Positions 54,221-64,000 of a stretch of DNA of 64,000 bases are shown here, piece by piece (positions within the stretch are counted from its first letter, which is position 1; the number at the start of each line of letters is the position of its first letter). Made by a program: the position numbers and the translations under genes. Source of the stretch: Pseudomonadota bacterium (GTDB taxonomy: Bacteria; Pseudomonadota; Gammaproteobacteria; Burkholderiales; Burkholderiaceae_C); the NCBI GenBank assembly GCA_021845505.1, contig JAJZVU010000018.1, positions 1 to 64,000 on the forward strand, in the 5' to 3' direction. The notes beneath the pieces were generated by a model. The model saw nothing but the letters and a program-made list of their open reading frames with translations, did not search any database and was not told the DNA's origin.

Positions 54221-56352
54221 AGCCCGATGCCGCCTCCGAGCCCGCGGCGGGCGACCTGCTGCAGCGCGCGCGCGGCTTCAGCTCCCCGCTGCTCGCCGGG
54301 GTGCTGCTCGACAGCGGCGAGCCCGCGCTGCAGCATGCCGACGCGACACAGGCCATCCTGGCCTCGATCGGCGCCGACGAGGCCACGCGGGCGGCGTGCT
54401 GGCTGACCCAGGCGGCAGGCCAGCTGGCCAAGCCCGAGGAGCAACTCGGCAAGGCCTTCGGCCGCGACATCGCGCGGCTGGCGCTGGAGAGCCGCAAGCT
54501 GATGGGCATTTTCACGCTGGCGCGCAAGGGTGCCGAGACCGCCAGCGGCGACGGCGCGGCGCACAGCCGCGAGATGCTGCGCCGGCTGCTGCTGGCGATG
54601 TCGGAGGACCTGCGGGTCGTTCCGCTGCGCCTGGCGTCGCGCCTGCAGACCCTGCGGTTCTTCCACGCGGCCGGCATCGAGCCCTCGGCGGAGTTCGTGC
54701 AGTCGTCGCTGCACATCTGGGCGCCGCTGGCCAATCGCCTGGGGCTGTGGCAGATCAAATGGCAGATCGAGGACCTGGCCTTCCGCCTCGAGCAGCCGCA
54801 AGAGTACGCCCGCGTCACCGAGTGGATGCGCCGACGCGGTGCCGAGCAGGAGGCGTCGATCGCCCAGGCCAGCGCCGAGCTGCTGCGCGCGCTGGCCGCG
54901 CAGGGCATCGCCGCCGAGGTCGGCGGCAGGCGCAAGCATGCCTACAGCATCTGGCGCAAGATGCAGGGCAAGTCCCTGGAACTCGACAAGGTGATGGACC
55001 TGCTGGCGCTGCGGGTCATCGTCGACAGCGTCGACCAGTGCTATGCCTCGCTGGGGGTGGTGCACCAGCTGTGGAGCCCGCTGGAAGCCGAGTACGACGA
55101 CTACATCGCCCGCCCCAAGCTCAACGGCTACCAGTCGCTGCATACCGTGGTGCGCGGGCCGGCGCAGCTGCCGCTGGAAGTGCAGATCCGCACCCAGGCG
55201 ATGCACCGCCACGCCGAGCAGGGGGTGGCCGCGCATTGGGCCTACAAGGAGGCCGGCGCGCAAGGCTACAAGGGGGTCGTGGCGGCTTCGGGCTTCGACG
55301 CCAAGGTGGCGCTGGCGCGCCAGCTGCTGGCGTGGCGCGGCGAGTACGCCGCCGGCGGCGGCGCCGCGGCCAATCCCTTCGACGACCGCGTCTACGTGCT
55401 CACGCCGCAGGCGCGCATCGTCGAGCTCGACAGCGGCAGCACCGCGGTGGACTTCGCCTACGCGGTGCACACCGACCTCGGGCACCGCTGCCGCGGCGCG
55501 CGGGTCGACGGCGCGCTGCTGCCGCTGAACACCCCGCTGCGCAGCGGGCAGACGGTGGAGATCATCGTCGCCAAGCAGGGCGGCCCTTCGCGCGACTGGC
55601 TCAACCCGGAGCTCGGCTTCCTGCATTCGCAGCGGGCGCGCGCCAAGGTGCGGGCCTGGTTCAACGCCCAGCTGCTCGAGCAGACCATCGCGTCGGGAAG
55701 GGCCCAGGTGGAAAGGCTGCTGCAGCGCGAGGGCCGCGGCGGGCTGAGCCTGCAGGACCTGGCGGTGGGGCTGGGGCTGCGCAGCCCCGAGCAGTTGTTC
55801 GAGCGCGTGGGCAGCGAGAACCTGCCGCTGCGCCAGGTCGAGCAGTACCTGCGGGGCGCGCCGAGCGCCGGCGCAGCCGACGAAATGGCGCTGCGCGCGG
55901 CCAAGGCGCAAGGCGGCGGGGTGCTGGTGGTCGGAGTCGACGCGCTGCTGACCCAGCTGGCCGGCTGCTGCAAGCCGGCCCCGCCGGACGCCATCTGCGG
56001 CTTTGTCACCCGCGGTCGCGGCGTGTCGGTGCACCGCGCCGACTGCAGCAATGCCCGCCACCTGCGGCAGCGCCATGCCGAGCGGGTGATCCCGGTGACC
56101 TGGGGCGCGCGCAACGACGGGGTCTACGCGGTCGACCTGCTGGTCGAGGCCGGCGATCGCCACGGCCTGCTGCGCGACATCTCGGAGGTGTTCTCCAAGC
56201 AGAAGCTCAATGTCATCGGCGTGCACACCCAGACCCGCGGCGACACCGCGCACATGCTGTTCACCGTCGAGCTGCCCGGACTGGAGGCGCTCGGCTCGGC
56301 GCTGGCGATGCTGCGCGAGGTCAAGGGCGTGCGCAAGGCGCAGCGCCGCTGA
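54217..56352 (+). CDS. relA: GTP pyrophosphokinase RelA
   Basis: A 711-residue long RSH protein: degenerate HD region (about 20-170) without the HD metal-binding pair, so hydrolase activity is probably lost; synthetase domain (about 235-350) with [14 protein letters not shown] and [16 protein letters not shown] (about 389-450, [28 protein letters not shown]); a C-terminal helical/zinc-finger part with GCCKPAPPD; and ACT (about 640-711). It makes (p)ppGpp on ribosomes with uncharged tRNA. TTG 54217 is the only start upstream of the conserved N-terminal part and overlaps the hydrolase stop. Confidence 0.93.
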   Translation: MKPDAASEPAAGDLLQRARGFSSPLLAGVLLDSGEPALQHADATQAILASIGADEATRAACWLTQAAGQLAKPEEQLGKAFGRDIARLALESRKLMGIFTLARKGAETASGDGAAHSREMLRRLLLAMSEDLRVVPLRLASRLQTLRFFHAAGIEPSAEFVQSSLHIWAPLANRLGLWQIKWQIEDLAFRLEQPQEYARVTEWMRRRGAEQEASIAQASAELLRALAAQGIAAEVGGRRKHAYSIWRKMQGKSLELDKVMDLLALRVIVDSVDQCYASLGVVHQLWSPLEAEYDDYIARPKLNGYQSLHTVVRGPAQLPLEVQIRTQAMHRHAEQGVAAHWAYKEAGAQGYKGVVAASGFDAKVALARQLLAWRGEYAAGGGAAANPFDDRVYVLTPQARIVELDSGSTAVDFAYAVHTDLGHRCRGARVDGALLPLNTPLRSGQTVEIIVAKQGGPSRDWLNPELGFLHSQRARAKVRAWFNAQLLEQTIASGRAQVERLLQREGRGGLSLQDLAVGLGLRSPEQLFERVGSENLPLRQVEQYLRGAPSAGAADEMALRAAKAQGGGVLVVGVDALLTQLAGCCKPAPPDAICGFVTRGRGVSVHRADCSNARHLRQRHAERVIPVTWGARNDGVYAVDLLVEAGDRHGLLRDISEVFSKQKLNVIGVHTQTRGDTAHMLFTVELPGLEALGSALAMLREVKGVRKAQRR

Positions 56353-56382
56353 AGCCGGTCGGCAGGCGCGGACGAGCGGGCG

Positions 56383-56391
56383 TGTTATGAT
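56383..56391 (+). promoter_or_regulatory. Extended -10 of the tRNA-Val gene
   Basis: TGTTATGAT is an extended -10 element in an AT-richer patch between relA and the tRNA. The expected start, about 7 bp downstream, would leave a 5-nt leader before the tRNA. Confidence 0.6.
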
Positions 56392-56402
56392 TTTCAGCTT
56401 CC

Positions 56403-56479
<77 letters not shown>

Positions 56480-56514
56480 GATCCAGACGATGGTTTGCCT
56501 TGCCGGCGCAGCGG

Positions 56515-56532
56515 ACCCGGGTGCCCGGGTTT
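56515..56532 (+). terminator. Possible terminator after tRNA-Val
   Basis: ACCCGGG-TG-CCCGGGT is a perfect stem with a very short loop followed by only TT then G. It lies 36 nt after the tRNA and 92 bp before thrS. The weak T-run makes termination uncertain; it may be a partial or Rho-assisted stop. Confidence 0.35.
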
Positions 56533-56623
56533 GGGCCGGACGGCTTGCCGGGACGCTCCCGAGTCCCTCGCGCAGGCAGCGACGGCGCGAGCGGACCGCG
56601 TGGCGCTCCGCCCCCTTCGCACC

Positions 56624-58537
56624 ATGCCGAACATCACCCTTCCCGACGGTTCGCGACGCAGCTATGACCACCCGGTCACCCTGGCCGAAGTGGCGGCCGG
56701 CATCGGCCCGGGGCTGGCCAAGGCGGCGCTGGCCGCCAGGCTCGACGACCGCCTGGTCGACCTCGACCACCGGGTCGAGCACGACGGCCGCGTGAGCATC
56801 GTCACCGCGAAGGACCCGGAGGGCCTGGCGATCCTGCGCCATTCGACCGCCCACCTGCTGGCCTACGCGGTCAAGGAGCTGTTCCCCGAGGCCCAGGTGA
56901 CCATCGGGCCGGTGATCGAGGACGGCTTCTACTACGACTTCGCGTACAAGCGGCCCTTCACCCCCGAGGACCTGCAAGCCATCGAGCAACGCATGCGGCA
57001 GATCGCAGAGCGCGACGAGCCGGTGCGCAGGCAGGTGCTGCCGCGCCAGCAGGCGGTCGAGTTCTTCGAGGCCCAGGGCGAGCGCTACAAGGCCGAGATC
57101 ATCCGCGACATCCCGGCCGGCGAAGACGTTTCGCTGTACACCGAGGGGTCGTTCACCGACCTGTGCCGCGGCCCGCACGTACCGTCTACCGGACGGCTGC
57201 GGGTGTTCAAGCTGATGAAGGTCGCCGGCGCCTACTGGCGGGGCGATCACCGCAACGAGCAGTTGCAGCGCATCTACGGCACCGCCTGGGCGCGCAAGGA
57301 AGACCTCGACGCCTACCTGCATCGCCTGCAGGAGGCCGAGCGGCGCGACCACCGCCGCCTGGGCCGCGAACTCGACCTGTTCCATTTCCAGGACGAAGCG
57401 CCCGGGCTGCCGTTCTGGCACCCCAGGGGCTGGCAGGTGTGGCAGGCGGTCGAGCAATACATGCGCCGGGTCTACCGCGACAGCGGCTACCACGAGGTGC
57501 GGGCGCCGCAGGTGCTCGACGTGAACCTGTGGAAGCGTTCCGGGCACTGGGACAACTACGCCGAGAACATGTTCTTCACCCAGTCGGAGAACAGGGAATA
57601 CGCGCTCAAGCCGATGAACTGCCCGGGGCACGTGCAGATTTTCAACTCGGCGCTGCGCAGCTACCGCGACCTGCCTCTGCGCTACGGGGAGTTCGGCGGC
57701 TGTCACCGCAACGAGCCGTCGGGGGCCCTGCACGGGCTGCTGCGGGTGCGCGGCTTCACCCAGGACGACGGCCACATCTTCTGCACCGAAGGGCAGATCG
57801 AATCCGAGGTCGCCGCGTTCCACCGCCAGGCGATGCGCACCTACGCGGATTTCGAGCTGACCGACATCGAGCTGAAGATCGCGTTGCGGCCGGCCAAGCG
57901 CATCGGCAGCGACGAGGTGTGGGACAAGGCCGAGGCGGCGCTGCGGGCGGCGCTGCAGGGCTGCGGCGTGCCGTGGACCGAGCTGCCCGGCGAGGGCGCG
58001 TTCTACGGTCCGAAGATCGAGTACCACATCAAGGACTCGATAGGGCGTGGCTGGCAGGTGGGCACCATGCAGGTGGACTTCATGATGCCCGAGCGGCTGG
58101 ACGCCAACTACATCGACGAACACTCGACCCGCCGTCGCCCGGTGATGCTGCACCGCGCGATCCTCGGCTCGATGGAGCGATTCATCGGCGTGCTGATCGA
58201 ACACCACGCGGGCGCGCTGCCGGCGTGGCTCGCTCCCGTGCAGGCGGTGGTGCTGAGCATCACCGACGAGTCGGCCGACTATGCTGCGCAGCTGACACAA
58301 AGACTGCAAAAACAAGGCCTTAGGGTCGAGTCTGATTTGCGCAACGAAAAGATAAGCTTTAAGATTCGCGAACATTCACTGCAGAAAATTCCCTACCTGC
58401 TGGTGGTCGGGGAGAAAGAACGCAAGAGCGAAACGGTTGCTGTGCGCGCGCGCGGCAACCAGGACCTGGGGGTGATGCACCTGCCCGAGTTCGAGGCTCG
58501 CCTGCGTTCCGAGCTCGACTCGGTGCTGGCGCGCTGA
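56624..58537 (+). CDS. thrS: Threonyl-tRNA synthetase ThrS
   Basis: A 637-residue class II synthetase: TGS (1-60), editing domain with [16 protein letters not shown] (His pair) and [15 protein letters not shown], and the catalytic core with C333 in PMNCPGH, motif 2 [31 protein letters not shown] and motif 3 [16 protein letters not shown]. The anticodon-binding domain is at the C-terminus (about 535-637). Between 58292 and 58395 the codon use changes sharply (AGA, AGG, ATA, TCT, CTT and many AAA), unlike the rest of the gene. This is read as an overlaid promoter for infC. Confidence 0.97.
   Translation: MPNITLPDGSRRSYDHPVTLAEVAAGIGPGLAKAALAARLDDRLVDLDHRVEHDGRVSIVTAKDPEGLAILRHSTAHLLAYAVKELFPEAQVTIGPVIEDGFYYDFAYKRPFTPEDLQAIEQRMRQIAERDEPVRRQVLPRQQAVEFFEAQGERYKAEIIRDIPAGEDVSLYTEGSFTDLCRGPHVPSTGRLRVFKLMKVAGAYWRGDHRNEQLQRIYGTAWARKEDLDAYLHRLQEAERRDHRRLGRELDLFHFQDEAPGLPFWHPRGWQVWQAVEQYMRRVYRDSGYHEVRAPQVLDVNLWKRSGHWDNYAENMFFTQSENREYALKPMNCPGHVQIFNSALRSYRDLPLRYGEFGGCHRNEPSGALHGLLRVRGFTQDDGHIFCTEGQIESEVAAFHRQAMRTYADFELTDIELKIALRPAKRIGSDEVWDKAEAALRAALQGCGVPWTELPGEGAFYGPKIEYHIKDSIGRGWQVGTMQVDFMMPERLDANYIDEHSTRRRPVMLHRAILGSMERFIGVLIEHHAGALPAWLAPVQAVVLSITDESADYAAQLTQRLQKQGLRVESDLRNEKISFKIREHSLQKIPYLLVVGEKERKSETVAVRARGNQDLGVMHLPEFEARLRSELDSVLAR
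58337..58365 (+). promoter_or_regulatory. Probable internal infC promoter within thrS
   Basis: TTGCGC (58337-58342), a 17-bp spacer and TAAGAT (58360-58365) lie in an AT-rich, rare-codon patch of thrS, about 225 bp before infC. Promoters for infC inside thrS are known in E. coli, so the position is meaningful. Confidence 0.5.
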
Positions 58538-58577
58538 AGCTGGCGCACCCTCCTTCGTTCCATCCGGCTTCATTCTG

Positions 58578-58582
58578 AAAGG
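58578..58582 (+). promoter_or_regulatory. Ribosome binding site fixing the ATC start of infC
   Basis: AAAGG lies 7 nt before ATC 58590 (within GAAAGG). It supports the non-standard start codon over the in-frame GTG at 58656, which would cut off the conserved N-terminal segment. Confidence 0.6.
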
Positions 58583-58589
58583 CTGAACC

Positions 58590-59135
58590 ATCGCTACGCT
58601 ACCTAGCCGCAACGCCCCGGAGAAAAGGGCCCACCGCCTGAATCGCGAAATCAACGTGCCTGAAGTCCGTCTGGCCGGCGAGGACAACGAGGCGCTGGGG
58701 ATCGTCTCCATCGGCGAGGCCTTGCGCCTGGCCGAGGAGCGAGGGGTCGACCTGGTGGAGATCGCCCCGACGGCGGCGCCTCCGGTCTGCCGGCTGATGG
58801 ATTACGGCAAGTTCAAATACCAGGAGCAGAAGCGCTCGCACGAGGCCAAGCTCAAGCAAAAGCAGATCCAGATCAAGGAGGTCAAGTTCCGGCCTGCCAC
58901 CGACGAGGGCGATTACCAGATCAAGTTGCGCAACCTCAGGCGCTTTCTCGACGACGGCGACAAGGCCAAGGTGTCGCTGCGCTTCCGCGGCCGTGAGATC
59001 ACCCACCAGGAAATCGGCATGCGGCTGCTCGAGCGCGTGCGCGACGACCTCGAGCCGCAAGCCCAGGTCGAGCAGATGCCTCGCCTGGAGGGCCGACAGA
59101 TGATCATGGTGCTGGCGCCCCGCAAGAAGAAGTAA
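58590..59135 (+). CDS. infC: Translation initiation factor IF-3
   Basis: A 181-residue factor: N-domain with [31 protein letters not shown], linker [22 protein letters not shown], and C-domain with [40 protein letters not shown]. It keeps subunits apart and checks start codons. The start is ATC 58590, preceded by AAAGG. Non-canonical AUU/AUC starts let IF-3 repress its own translation, so the rare codon itself is the regulator. rpmI and rplT follow. Confidence 0.93.
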   Translation: MATLPSRNAPEKRAHRLNREINVPEVRLAGEDNEALGIVSIGEALRLAEERGVDLVEIAPTAAPPVCRLMDYGKFKYQEQKRSHEAKLKQKQIQIKEVKFRPATDEGDYQIKLRNLRRFLDDGDKAKVSLRFRGREITHQEIGMRLLERVRDDLEPQAQVEQMPRLEGRQMIMVLAPRKKK

Positions 59136-59184
59136 GGCAGGCGCTGGCCGGCTGGCCATCCCGAACCGGCAACACCCGATCCGC

Positions 59185-59205
59185 CGCCATGGCCTGGCCA
59201 TGGCG
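59185..59205 (+). repeat. 21-nt perfect inverted repeat in the rpmI leader
   Basis: CGCCATGGCC and GGCCATGGCG flank one central T, giving an uninterrupted 10-bp pairing (hairpin with a small loop in RNA). It lies in the 182-bp infC-rpmI gap. In E. coli ribosomal protein L20 binds structure in this region to repress rpmI-rplT; whether this hairpin does so here is unknown. Confidence 0.55.
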
Positions 59206-59317
59206 CGGCCCCCGGCAGCGCAGCGCCCCGGCGCGCGCTGCCGATTCCAAGTGCGCACAGGCCGAAGTCCCGCGCTGGCGGGCGCCTGTGAACATGTTCA
59301 TTCCAACGGAGGCTTCG

Positions 59318-59515
59318 ATGCCCAAGATGAAGACCAAGAAGAGCGCCGCCAAGCGCTTTCGTGTACGACCCGGCGGTACCGTCAAGCGCGGCCAGGCGTT
59401 CAAGCGCCACATCCTGACCAAGAAGACGACCAAGAACAAGAGGCATCTGCGAGGCAGCACCGCGGTGCATGCCACCAACATGGGCCATATCGCCCAGATG
59501 ATGCCTTTCGCCTGA
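59318..59515 (+). CDS. rpmI: 50S ribosomal protein L35
   Basis: A 65-residue basic protein, [20 protein letters not shown] ... [23 protein letters not shown], standard L35. A strong ACGGAGG ribosome site lies 6 nt before the ATG, which fixes the start against an upstream in-frame ATG. rplT follows after 48 bp. Confidence 0.97.
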   Translation: MPKMKTKKSAAKRFRVRPGGTVKRGQAFKRHILTKKTTKNKRHLRGSTAVHATNMGHIAQMMPFA

Positions 59516-59563
59516 GCCCAGTGCCCAGGCGTCGTTGCCCGATTCCGGTATAGGAGAGTTCGA

Positions 59564-59920
59564 ATGCCTCGCGTCAAACGTGGTGTGACGGCCCGCGCCC
59601 GCCACAAGAAAGTCCTCGATCAGGCCAAGGGGTTCCGCGGCCGCCGCAAGAATGTCTTCCGCATCGCCAAGCAGGCGGTGATGAAGGCCGGTCAGTACGC
59701 CTACCGCGACCGGCGTGCGAAAAAGCGCGAATTCCGCGCTCTGTGGATCACCCGCATCAATGCCGCGGTGCGGGAGCTCGGCATGAGCTACAGCGTGTTC
59801 GTCAACGGCATGAAGAAGGCCTCGATCGACATCGACCGCAAGGTCCTGGCCGACATGGCCGTGCACGACAGCGCGGCCTTCGGCAAGATCGTCGAGGCGG
59901 TGCGCGCCGCGCTGGCCTGA
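59564..59920 (+). CDS. rplT: 50S ribosomal protein L20
   Basis: A 118-residue protein, [20 protein letters not shown] ... [21 protein letters not shown] ... [19 protein letters not shown], the typical L20. It binds 23S rRNA early in 50S assembly and, in E. coli, represses its own operon. A GGAGAG site lies before the ATG. The intergenic region downstream contains hairpins and a terminator. Confidence 0.98.
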   Translation: MPRVKRGVTARARHKKVLDQAKGFRGRRKNVFRIAKQAVMKAGQYAYRDRRAKKREFRALWITRINAAVRELGMSYSVFVNGMKKASIDIDRKVLADMAVHDSAAFGKIVEAVRAALA

Positions 59921-59930
59921 GGCGCGCGCG

Positions 59931-60016
59931 GGCGGGCCCGGCTGCCGGCCCGCCTGTCCGGGCGGCGGCGCGCAGCGCCGCCGCTGGCTGCAGGCCTGGC
60001 ATGGCCGGGCCTTTTT
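59931..60016 (+). terminator. Serial hairpins and intrinsic terminator (possible pheST attenuator)
   Basis: Three hairpins follow one another: GGCGGGCC/GGCCCGCC (59931-59954), GCGGCGGCG/CGCCGCCGC (59962-59984) and AGGCCTGGC-ATG-GCCGGGCCT (59992-60012, one U-G pair), the last followed by TTTTT. The final element is a good intrinsic terminator 53 nt before pheS. It may end the rplT transcript or control pheST by attenuation. Confidence 0.65.
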
Positions 60017-60068
60017 CGATTTCCCGCCGCCGGCGCGTGCCGTGCGGCGGCCGCTTGCAGGTTTCGCA

Positions 60069-61127
60069 ATGAGCACGACCACGCATGCACGGCAGTTGGT
60101 GGATGAAGCCCGCGAACTCTTCGCGTCCTGCCACGGCGCTTCCGAGCTGGAAAACGCCAAGGCGCGCTACCTCGGCAAATCGGGAGCCATCACCGCGCTG
60201 ATGAAGGACCTGGCTCGCCTGCCCGCCGAGCAAAAGCGCGAGCAGGGCGCCGAGGTCAACCTGGCCAAGCAGGCCATCGAGCAGGCGCTGCAGGCGCGGC
60301 GCGATGCGCTGGCCGAGGCCGAGTTGCGCCAGCGCCTGGCCGAGGAGGCGATCGACGTCACGCTGGACGGGCGCGGCCAGCGGCGCGGCGGCCTGCACCC
60401 GGTGGTGCGTTCGTGGATGCGCATCGAGTCCCTGTTCCGCAGCATGGGTTTCGAGGTCGCCGAAGGCCCGGAGATCGAGGACGACTGGACCAATTTCACC
60501 GCGTTGAACTCGCCGCAGGACCACCCGGCGCGTTCGATGCAGGACACCTTCTACGTCGACGTCGAGGACGAGCGCGGCCAGCCGCTGTTGCTGCGCACCC
60601 ATACCTCGCCGATGCAGGTGCGCCACGCCAGGGCCCATGTGCAGGCCTTCGCCGGCTCGCCCGACATGCCCGACATCCGGGTGATCGCGCCCGGGCGCAC
60701 CTACCGCGTCGACAGCGACGCCACCCATTCGCCGATGTTCCACCAGTTCGAGGGACTGTGGATCGGGCGCGCCGTGTCGATGGCCGACCTCAAGGGCCTG
60801 TACACCGGCTTCCTCCATGGGTTCTTCGAGCGCGACGACATCGAACTGCGTTTCCGGCCGTCGTACTTCCCGTTCACCGAGCCTTCCGCCGAAATCGACA
60901 TGCGCTTCGACAGCGGGCCGCTGCGCGGCCGCTGGCTGGAGATCTCGGGCGCCGGCCAGGTGCACCCCACGGTGGTGCGCAATTTCGGCCTGGACCCCGA
61001 GGAGTTCATGGGCTTTGCCTTCGGCTCGGGGATCGAGCGCCTGACCATGCTGCGCTACGGGATCGGCGACCTGCGCCAGTTCTACGGCTCGGACCTGCGC
61101 TTTCTCGAGCAGTTCAACGCGGCCTGA
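60069..61127 (+). CDS. pheS: Phenylalanyl-tRNA synthetase alpha subunit
   Basis: A 352-residue catalytic subunit. The N-terminal coiled coil (about 1-95) is followed by class II motifs: [59 protein letters not shown] and [20 protein letters not shown]. It works as an alpha2beta2 tetramer with PheT. ATG 60069 is preceded by GCAGG; an in-frame start at 60042 is less likely. Confidence 0.97.
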   Translation: MSTTTHARQLVDEARELFASCHGASELENAKARYLGKSGAITALMKDLARLPAEQKREQGAEVNLAKQAIEQALQARRDALAEAELRQRLAEEAIDVTLDGRGQRRGGLHPVVRSWMRIESLFRSMGFEVAEGPEIEDDWTNFTALNSPQDHPARSMQDTFYVDVEDERGQPLLLRTHTSPMQVRHARAHVQAFAGSPDMPDIRVIAPGRTYRVDSDATHSPMFHQFEGLWIGRAVSMADLKGLYTGFLHGFFERDDIELRFRPSYFPFTEPSAEIDMRFDSGPLRGRWLEISGAGQVHPTVVRNFGLDPEEFMGFAFGSGIERLTMLRYGIGDLRQFYGSDLRFLEQFNAA

Positions 61128-61180
61128 CCCGCACGGCCCCGAGCCCGCGACCCGACCGACTTTCCCGCCCTGTTTGATCC

Positions 61181-63604
61181 ATGCTAGTACCCGAATCCTG
61201 GCTGCGCAGTTTCTGTGACCCGAGCCTGGGCATCGCCCGCATCGCCGACGAACTGACCATGGCCGGGCTGGAGGTCGAGGACATGCGCGCCGCGGCGCCG
61301 GCCTTCAGCAAGGTGGTGGTCGCGCGGGTGCTGCAGGTGCACGCGCACCCGGACGCCGATCGCCTGCGGGTGTGCCGGGTCGACACCGGCGGCCCCGAGC
61401 CGCTGCAGATCGTCTGCGGCGCGCCCAACGCCCGCGAGGGCATCGTCGTTCCCTGCGCCGTCGTCGGCGCCGAGCTTCCCGCCGCCGAGCCGGGCCAGCC
61501 GCCGCTGCGCATCGGCGCGGCGCGCATGCGCGGAGTCGATTCCCAGGGCATGCTGTGCTCGGCACGCGAACTCGGGCTGTCGGCCGACCACTCCGGACTG
61601 CTGGAACTCGACCAGGCGCTGCCCACCGGCCTGGACCTGCGCCAGGCGCTGGAACTCGACGAACAGGTGCTGGAGATCAAGCTGACGCCCAACCTGGGTC
61701 ACTGCATGAGCATCCACGGCGTCGCGCGCGAAGTCGCGGCGATCACCGGCACGCCGCTGCGCGAGCCGCGCCTGGAGCCGGTGGCCGCGGCCATCGACCA
61801 GATGCTGCCGGTGCGGGTGCTGGCGCCCGATCTGTGCGGCCGATTCTCCGGACGGGTGATCCGCGGAGTCGACGCGCGCGCGCCCACTCCCGGCTGGCTG
61901 CGTCGGCGGCTGGAGCGCGCCGGGCAGCGCAGCATTTCGGCGCTGGTGGACATTTCCAACTACGTGATGCTCGAGCTCGGCCGCCCCAGCCATGTGTTCG
62001 ACCTCGACCGCATCGACGGCGGGCTGGAAGTGCGCTGGGGGCGTGCGGGCGAGTCGCTGCGCCTGCTCAACGGCCAGACCGTTCAGCTCGACCCCACGGT
62101 CGGGGTGATCGCCGCCGGCAATGGCGTGGAGTCGCTGGCCGGGATCATGGGGGGCGAGGCCACCGCGGTGAGCCTGGACACCCGCAACGTCTACGTCGAG
62201 GCGGCATTCTGGTGGCCGCAGGCGATCCGCGGACGCGCCAGGCGCTACAACTTCAGCACCGACGCCGGGGCCCGCTTCGAGCGCGGGGTCGACCCGGCGA
62301 CCACGGTCGAGCACCTGCACTACCTCACCCGCCTGATCGTCGACATCTGTGGCGGCCAGCCGGGGCCGGTCGACGACCACAGCCTGCGGCTGCCGCAGCG
62401 CCCGGCGGTGCGCATGCGGGTGGCGCGCTGCGAGCGCATCGTCGGCTGCGACATCGGTGCCGAGCGCATGGCCGAGATCTTCGCCCGCCTGGGGCTGCCG
62501 GCGACCCGCGAAGCCCAGGGCACGCCGCAGGAAGCCTTTGTCGTGACCCCGCCGAGCCACCGCTTCGACCTGGAGATCGAGGAGGACCTGGTCGAGGAAG
62601 TGGCGCGCATCCACGGCTACGCCCGCATCCCGGTGCGCCCGCCGCGGCTGCAGGCGCGGGTGCTGCCCGAGCCCGAGGGCCGGCGCGACCAGCATGCGTT
62701 GCGCCGCCTGCTGGTCGAGCGCGGCTACCAGGAAACCATCCAGTTCAGCTTCGCCCAGGCCGACTGGGAGAGCGACCTCGCCGGCAACGAGCAGCCGATC
62801 GCTCTGCGCAACCCGATCAGCGCCGAGGCCGCGGTGATGCGTTCGAGCCTCGTCGGGGGCCTGCTGCAGACCCTGCGCTCCAACCTCAGCCACAAGGCGC
62901 GGCGGGTGCGCATTTTCGAACTCGGGCGGGTGTTCCTGCGCGCGCCGCAGCGCCAGGACCTCAGCCCGCGCGGGGTGGAGCAGCCGATGCGCATCGCCGC
63001 GCTGGCCTACGGGCCGGTATGGCCCACCGGCTGGGCCGCAGCCGAGCGCGCGGTGGACTTCTACGACGTCAAGGCCGACCTGCAGCAGCTGTGCGCCGGC
63101 TGCGGGCGCCTGCAATGGCAGGCCGCCGAGCACCCGGCGCTGCACCCCGGGCGCGCCGCGCGGGTGCTGCTGGACGGGCAGGACATCGGATTCATCGGCG
63201 AACTGCACCCACGCTGGGTGCAACGCTACGACCTGCCACAGGCGCCGCTGGTGTTCGAGCTCGACGCCGCGGCGCTGCAGCGCCAGCAGCTGCCCGAGCC
63301 GCGACCGCTGCCGCGCACCCCGCAGGTGTCGCGCGACCTGGCCTTCGTGCTGCCGCGCGCGGTGCCGGCGGGCCAGGTGCTCGAGCGGGTGCGGGCGCTG
63401 CGCGACACCGAGCCGCGCTGCTCGATGCTCGCCGACCTGGTGATTTTCGACGTGTTCGCGCTGCCCGACGGAGTGCACCGCAGCCTGGGGTTGCGCCTGA
63501 CCCTGCAGGCCGAGGAGACCCTGACCGACGCCCAGGCCGACGCCGCCTGCGCGGCGGTGGTCGACGCGATGCAACGCGACTTCGACGCACGGCTGCGAGC
63601 CTGA
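61181..63604 (+). CDS. pheT: Phenylalanyl-tRNA synthetase beta subunit
   Basis: An 807-residue subunit: [14 protein letters not shown] start, EMAP/tRNA-binding domain (about 40-150, [26 protein letters not shown]), the B3/B4 editing domain (about 215-385), B5, and a C-terminal anticodon-binding FDX-ACB domain (about 713-806, [17 protein letters not shown]). It edits mischarged Tyr-tRNA-Phe and holds the tRNA. It follows pheS by 53 bp, and ihfA starts 41 bp later, the conserved order. Confidence 0.97.
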   Translation: MLVPESWLRSFCDPSLGIARIADELTMAGLEVEDMRAAAPAFSKVVVARVLQVHAHPDADRLRVCRVDTGGPEPLQIVCGAPNAREGIVVPCAVVGAELPAAEPGQPPLRIGAARMRGVDSQGMLCSARELGLSADHSGLLELDQALPTGLDLRQALELDEQVLEIKLTPNLGHCMSIHGVAREVAAITGTPLREPRLEPVAAAIDQMLPVRVLAPDLCGRFSGRVIRGVDARAPTPGWLRRRLERAGQRSISALVDISNYVMLELGRPSHVFDLDRIDGGLEVRWGRAGESLRLLNGQTVQLDPTVGVIAAGNGVESLAGIMGGEATAVSLDTRNVYVEAAFWWPQAIRGRARRYNFSTDAGARFERGVDPATTVEHLHYLTRLIVDICGGQPGPVDDHSLRLPQRPAVRMRVARCERIVGCDIGAERMAEIFARLGLPATREAQGTPQEAFVVTPPSHRFDLEIEEDLVEEVARIHGYARIPVRPPRLQARVLPEPEGRRDQHALRRLLVERGYQETIQFSFAQADWESDLAGNEQPIALRNPISAEAAVMRSSLVGGLLQTLRSNLSHKARRVRIFELGRVFLRAPQRQDLSPRGVEQPMRIAALAYGPVWPTGWAAAERAVDFYDVKADLQQLCAGCGRLQWQAAEHPALHPGRAARVLLDGQDIGFIGELHPRWVQRYDLPQAPLVFELDAAALQRQQLPEPRPLPRTPQVSRDLAFVLPRAVPAGQVLERVRALRDTEPRCSMLADLVIFDVFALPDGVHRSLGLRLTLQAEETLTDAQADAACAAVVDAMQRDFDARLRA

Positions 63605-63645
63605 GGCGTGCGAGCGCATATCCTGCTGCCCGAGGGGAGCCGACC

Positions 63646-64000
63646 ATGGAAAAACTGGTGACCAGCCTGCAGACGCCGAGCCTGACCAAGGCCGAGCTCG
63701 CCGAACTGCTGTACGAACGCATCGGCCTGAACAAGCGCGAGTCCAAGGACATGGTCGACGCCTTCTTCGACCTCATCCGCGACGCGCTGGCGCGGGGCGA
63801 GGACGTGAAGCTGTCCAACTTCGGCAATTTCCAGCTGCGCGACAAGGCCCAGCGGCCGGGGCGCAACCCGCGCACCGGGGAGATGATCCCCATCCGCGCG
63901 CGGCGGGTGGTCACCTTCCATCCCAGCCAGAAGTTCAAGGAGCAGTTGCAGGCCGGAGTCGTCCAGCCGCTGCCGGCGGCGGACACGCTGCTGCAGCGCT
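63646..64000 (+). CDS. ihfA: Integration host factor subunit alpha (cut by window end)
   Basis: At least 118 residues, no stop before the window ends. After a short N-terminal extension ([12 protein letters not shown]) comes [78 protein letters not shown], the IHF alpha signature with R-P-G-R-N-P-x-T-G. It dimerises with the ihfB product (35470-35784) to bend DNA. GAGGGGAG lies 6 nt before the ATG. Confidence 0.95.
   Translation, partial: MEKLVTSLQTPSLTKAELAELLYERIGLNKRESKDMVDAFFDLIRDALARGEDVKLSNFGNFQLRDKAQRPGRNPRTGEMIPIRARRVVTFHPSQKFKEQLQAGVVQPLPAADTLLQR

Noticed and set aside
58656-59135. IF-3 starting at GTG 58656
   Set aside because: It removes the conserved N-terminal HRLNREI segment and lacks a ribosome site, whereas ATC 58590 has one.
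60001-60072. 23-codon frame whose stop overlaps the pheS start, possible leader peptide
   Set aside because: Its ATG lies in the loop of the terminator hairpin, it has only one Phe codon, and the frame is open far upstream by chance. It does not look like a Phe-sensing leader.

Overview
This is a GC-rich (about 70% by eye) stretch of chromosomal core genome from a betaproteobacterium, most probably of the order Burkholderiales. The evidence is gene order: ompA divergent from gyrA-serC-pheA-hisC-tyrA-aroA/cmk-rpsA-ihfB-lapA-lapB-hldE-hldD; relA-tRNA-Val-thrS-infC-rpmI-rplT-pheS-pheT-ihfA; dapC-dapD-PilT/U-dapE-prmB; and smc-zipA-ligA. I cannot place it to genus. I see no insertion sequence, prophage, CRISPR array or integron. 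Nearly every base lies in or beside a recognisable housekeeping gene.

Layout. 1-69: a run of almost pure G, most likely a sequencing or assembly artefact. 139-1564 (-): a stomatin/SPFH protein with its NfeD partner. 1759-4026 (+): a basic amino-acid decarboxylase. 4045-5378 (-): an ECF sigma factor, a DUF3619-type membrane protein and a DUF3106-type periplasmic protein. 5617-12819 (+): lysine/peptidoglycan-precursor genes dapC, dapD and dapE with an embedded pilus-retraction-type ATPase, then prmB and an ABC-F protein. 12845-18411 (-): MATE transporter, membrane glycosyltransferase, rpmE2, rho and trxA, with the SRP RNA gene next to them. 18876-23530 (+): dnaX, ybaB and recR (replication and repair), a ThiE-like protein and an exported NHL-repeat protein. 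23555-23983 (-): queF. 24122-31882 (+): smc, zipA, ligA and a ROK sugar kinase. 31912-46614 (-): a long block running from gyrA through serine and aromatic amino-acid genes to rpsA, ihfB and LPS assembly and heptose genes. 46880-49169 (+): ompA, ubiG, gph. 49210-50362 (-): mogA, darP. 50464-51810 (+): pmbA. 51855-53197 (-): thyA-folA. 53303-56352 (+): an alpha/beta hydrolase and relA. 56403-64000 (+): tRNA-Val(GAC), thrS, infC, rpmI, rplT, pheS, pheT and the start of ihfA.

Functionally the window covers translation (two tRNA synthetases, IF-3, L20, L31, L35, S1, tRNA-Val), transcription termination (Rho), replication and chromosome structure (DnaX, GyrA, LigA, SMC, RecR, both IHF subunits), cell division (ZipA), cell-envelope supply (Dap enzymes, heptose enzymes, LapAB, OmpA), aromatic amino acids and stringent response. 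Starts were set from family N-termini, overlaps and Shine-Dalgarno spacing. Several are non-ATG: infC uses ATC, relA TTG, and smc, pmbA, dapC, the ABC-F gene, the ThiE-like gene and the MATE gene GTG.

I found no clear candidate for a wholly new system. The most rewarding observations are regulatory or architectural: an AT-rich, rare-codon island inside thrS that probably is the infC promoter; a perfect TATAAT on the trxA stop codon that would give rho a leader of about 350 nt; serial hairpins ending in an intrinsic terminator before pheST; a fused AroA-Cmk enzyme; a six-unit 15-bp repeat in the DnaX linker; and the uncharacterised sigma/DUF3619/DUF3106 cassette.
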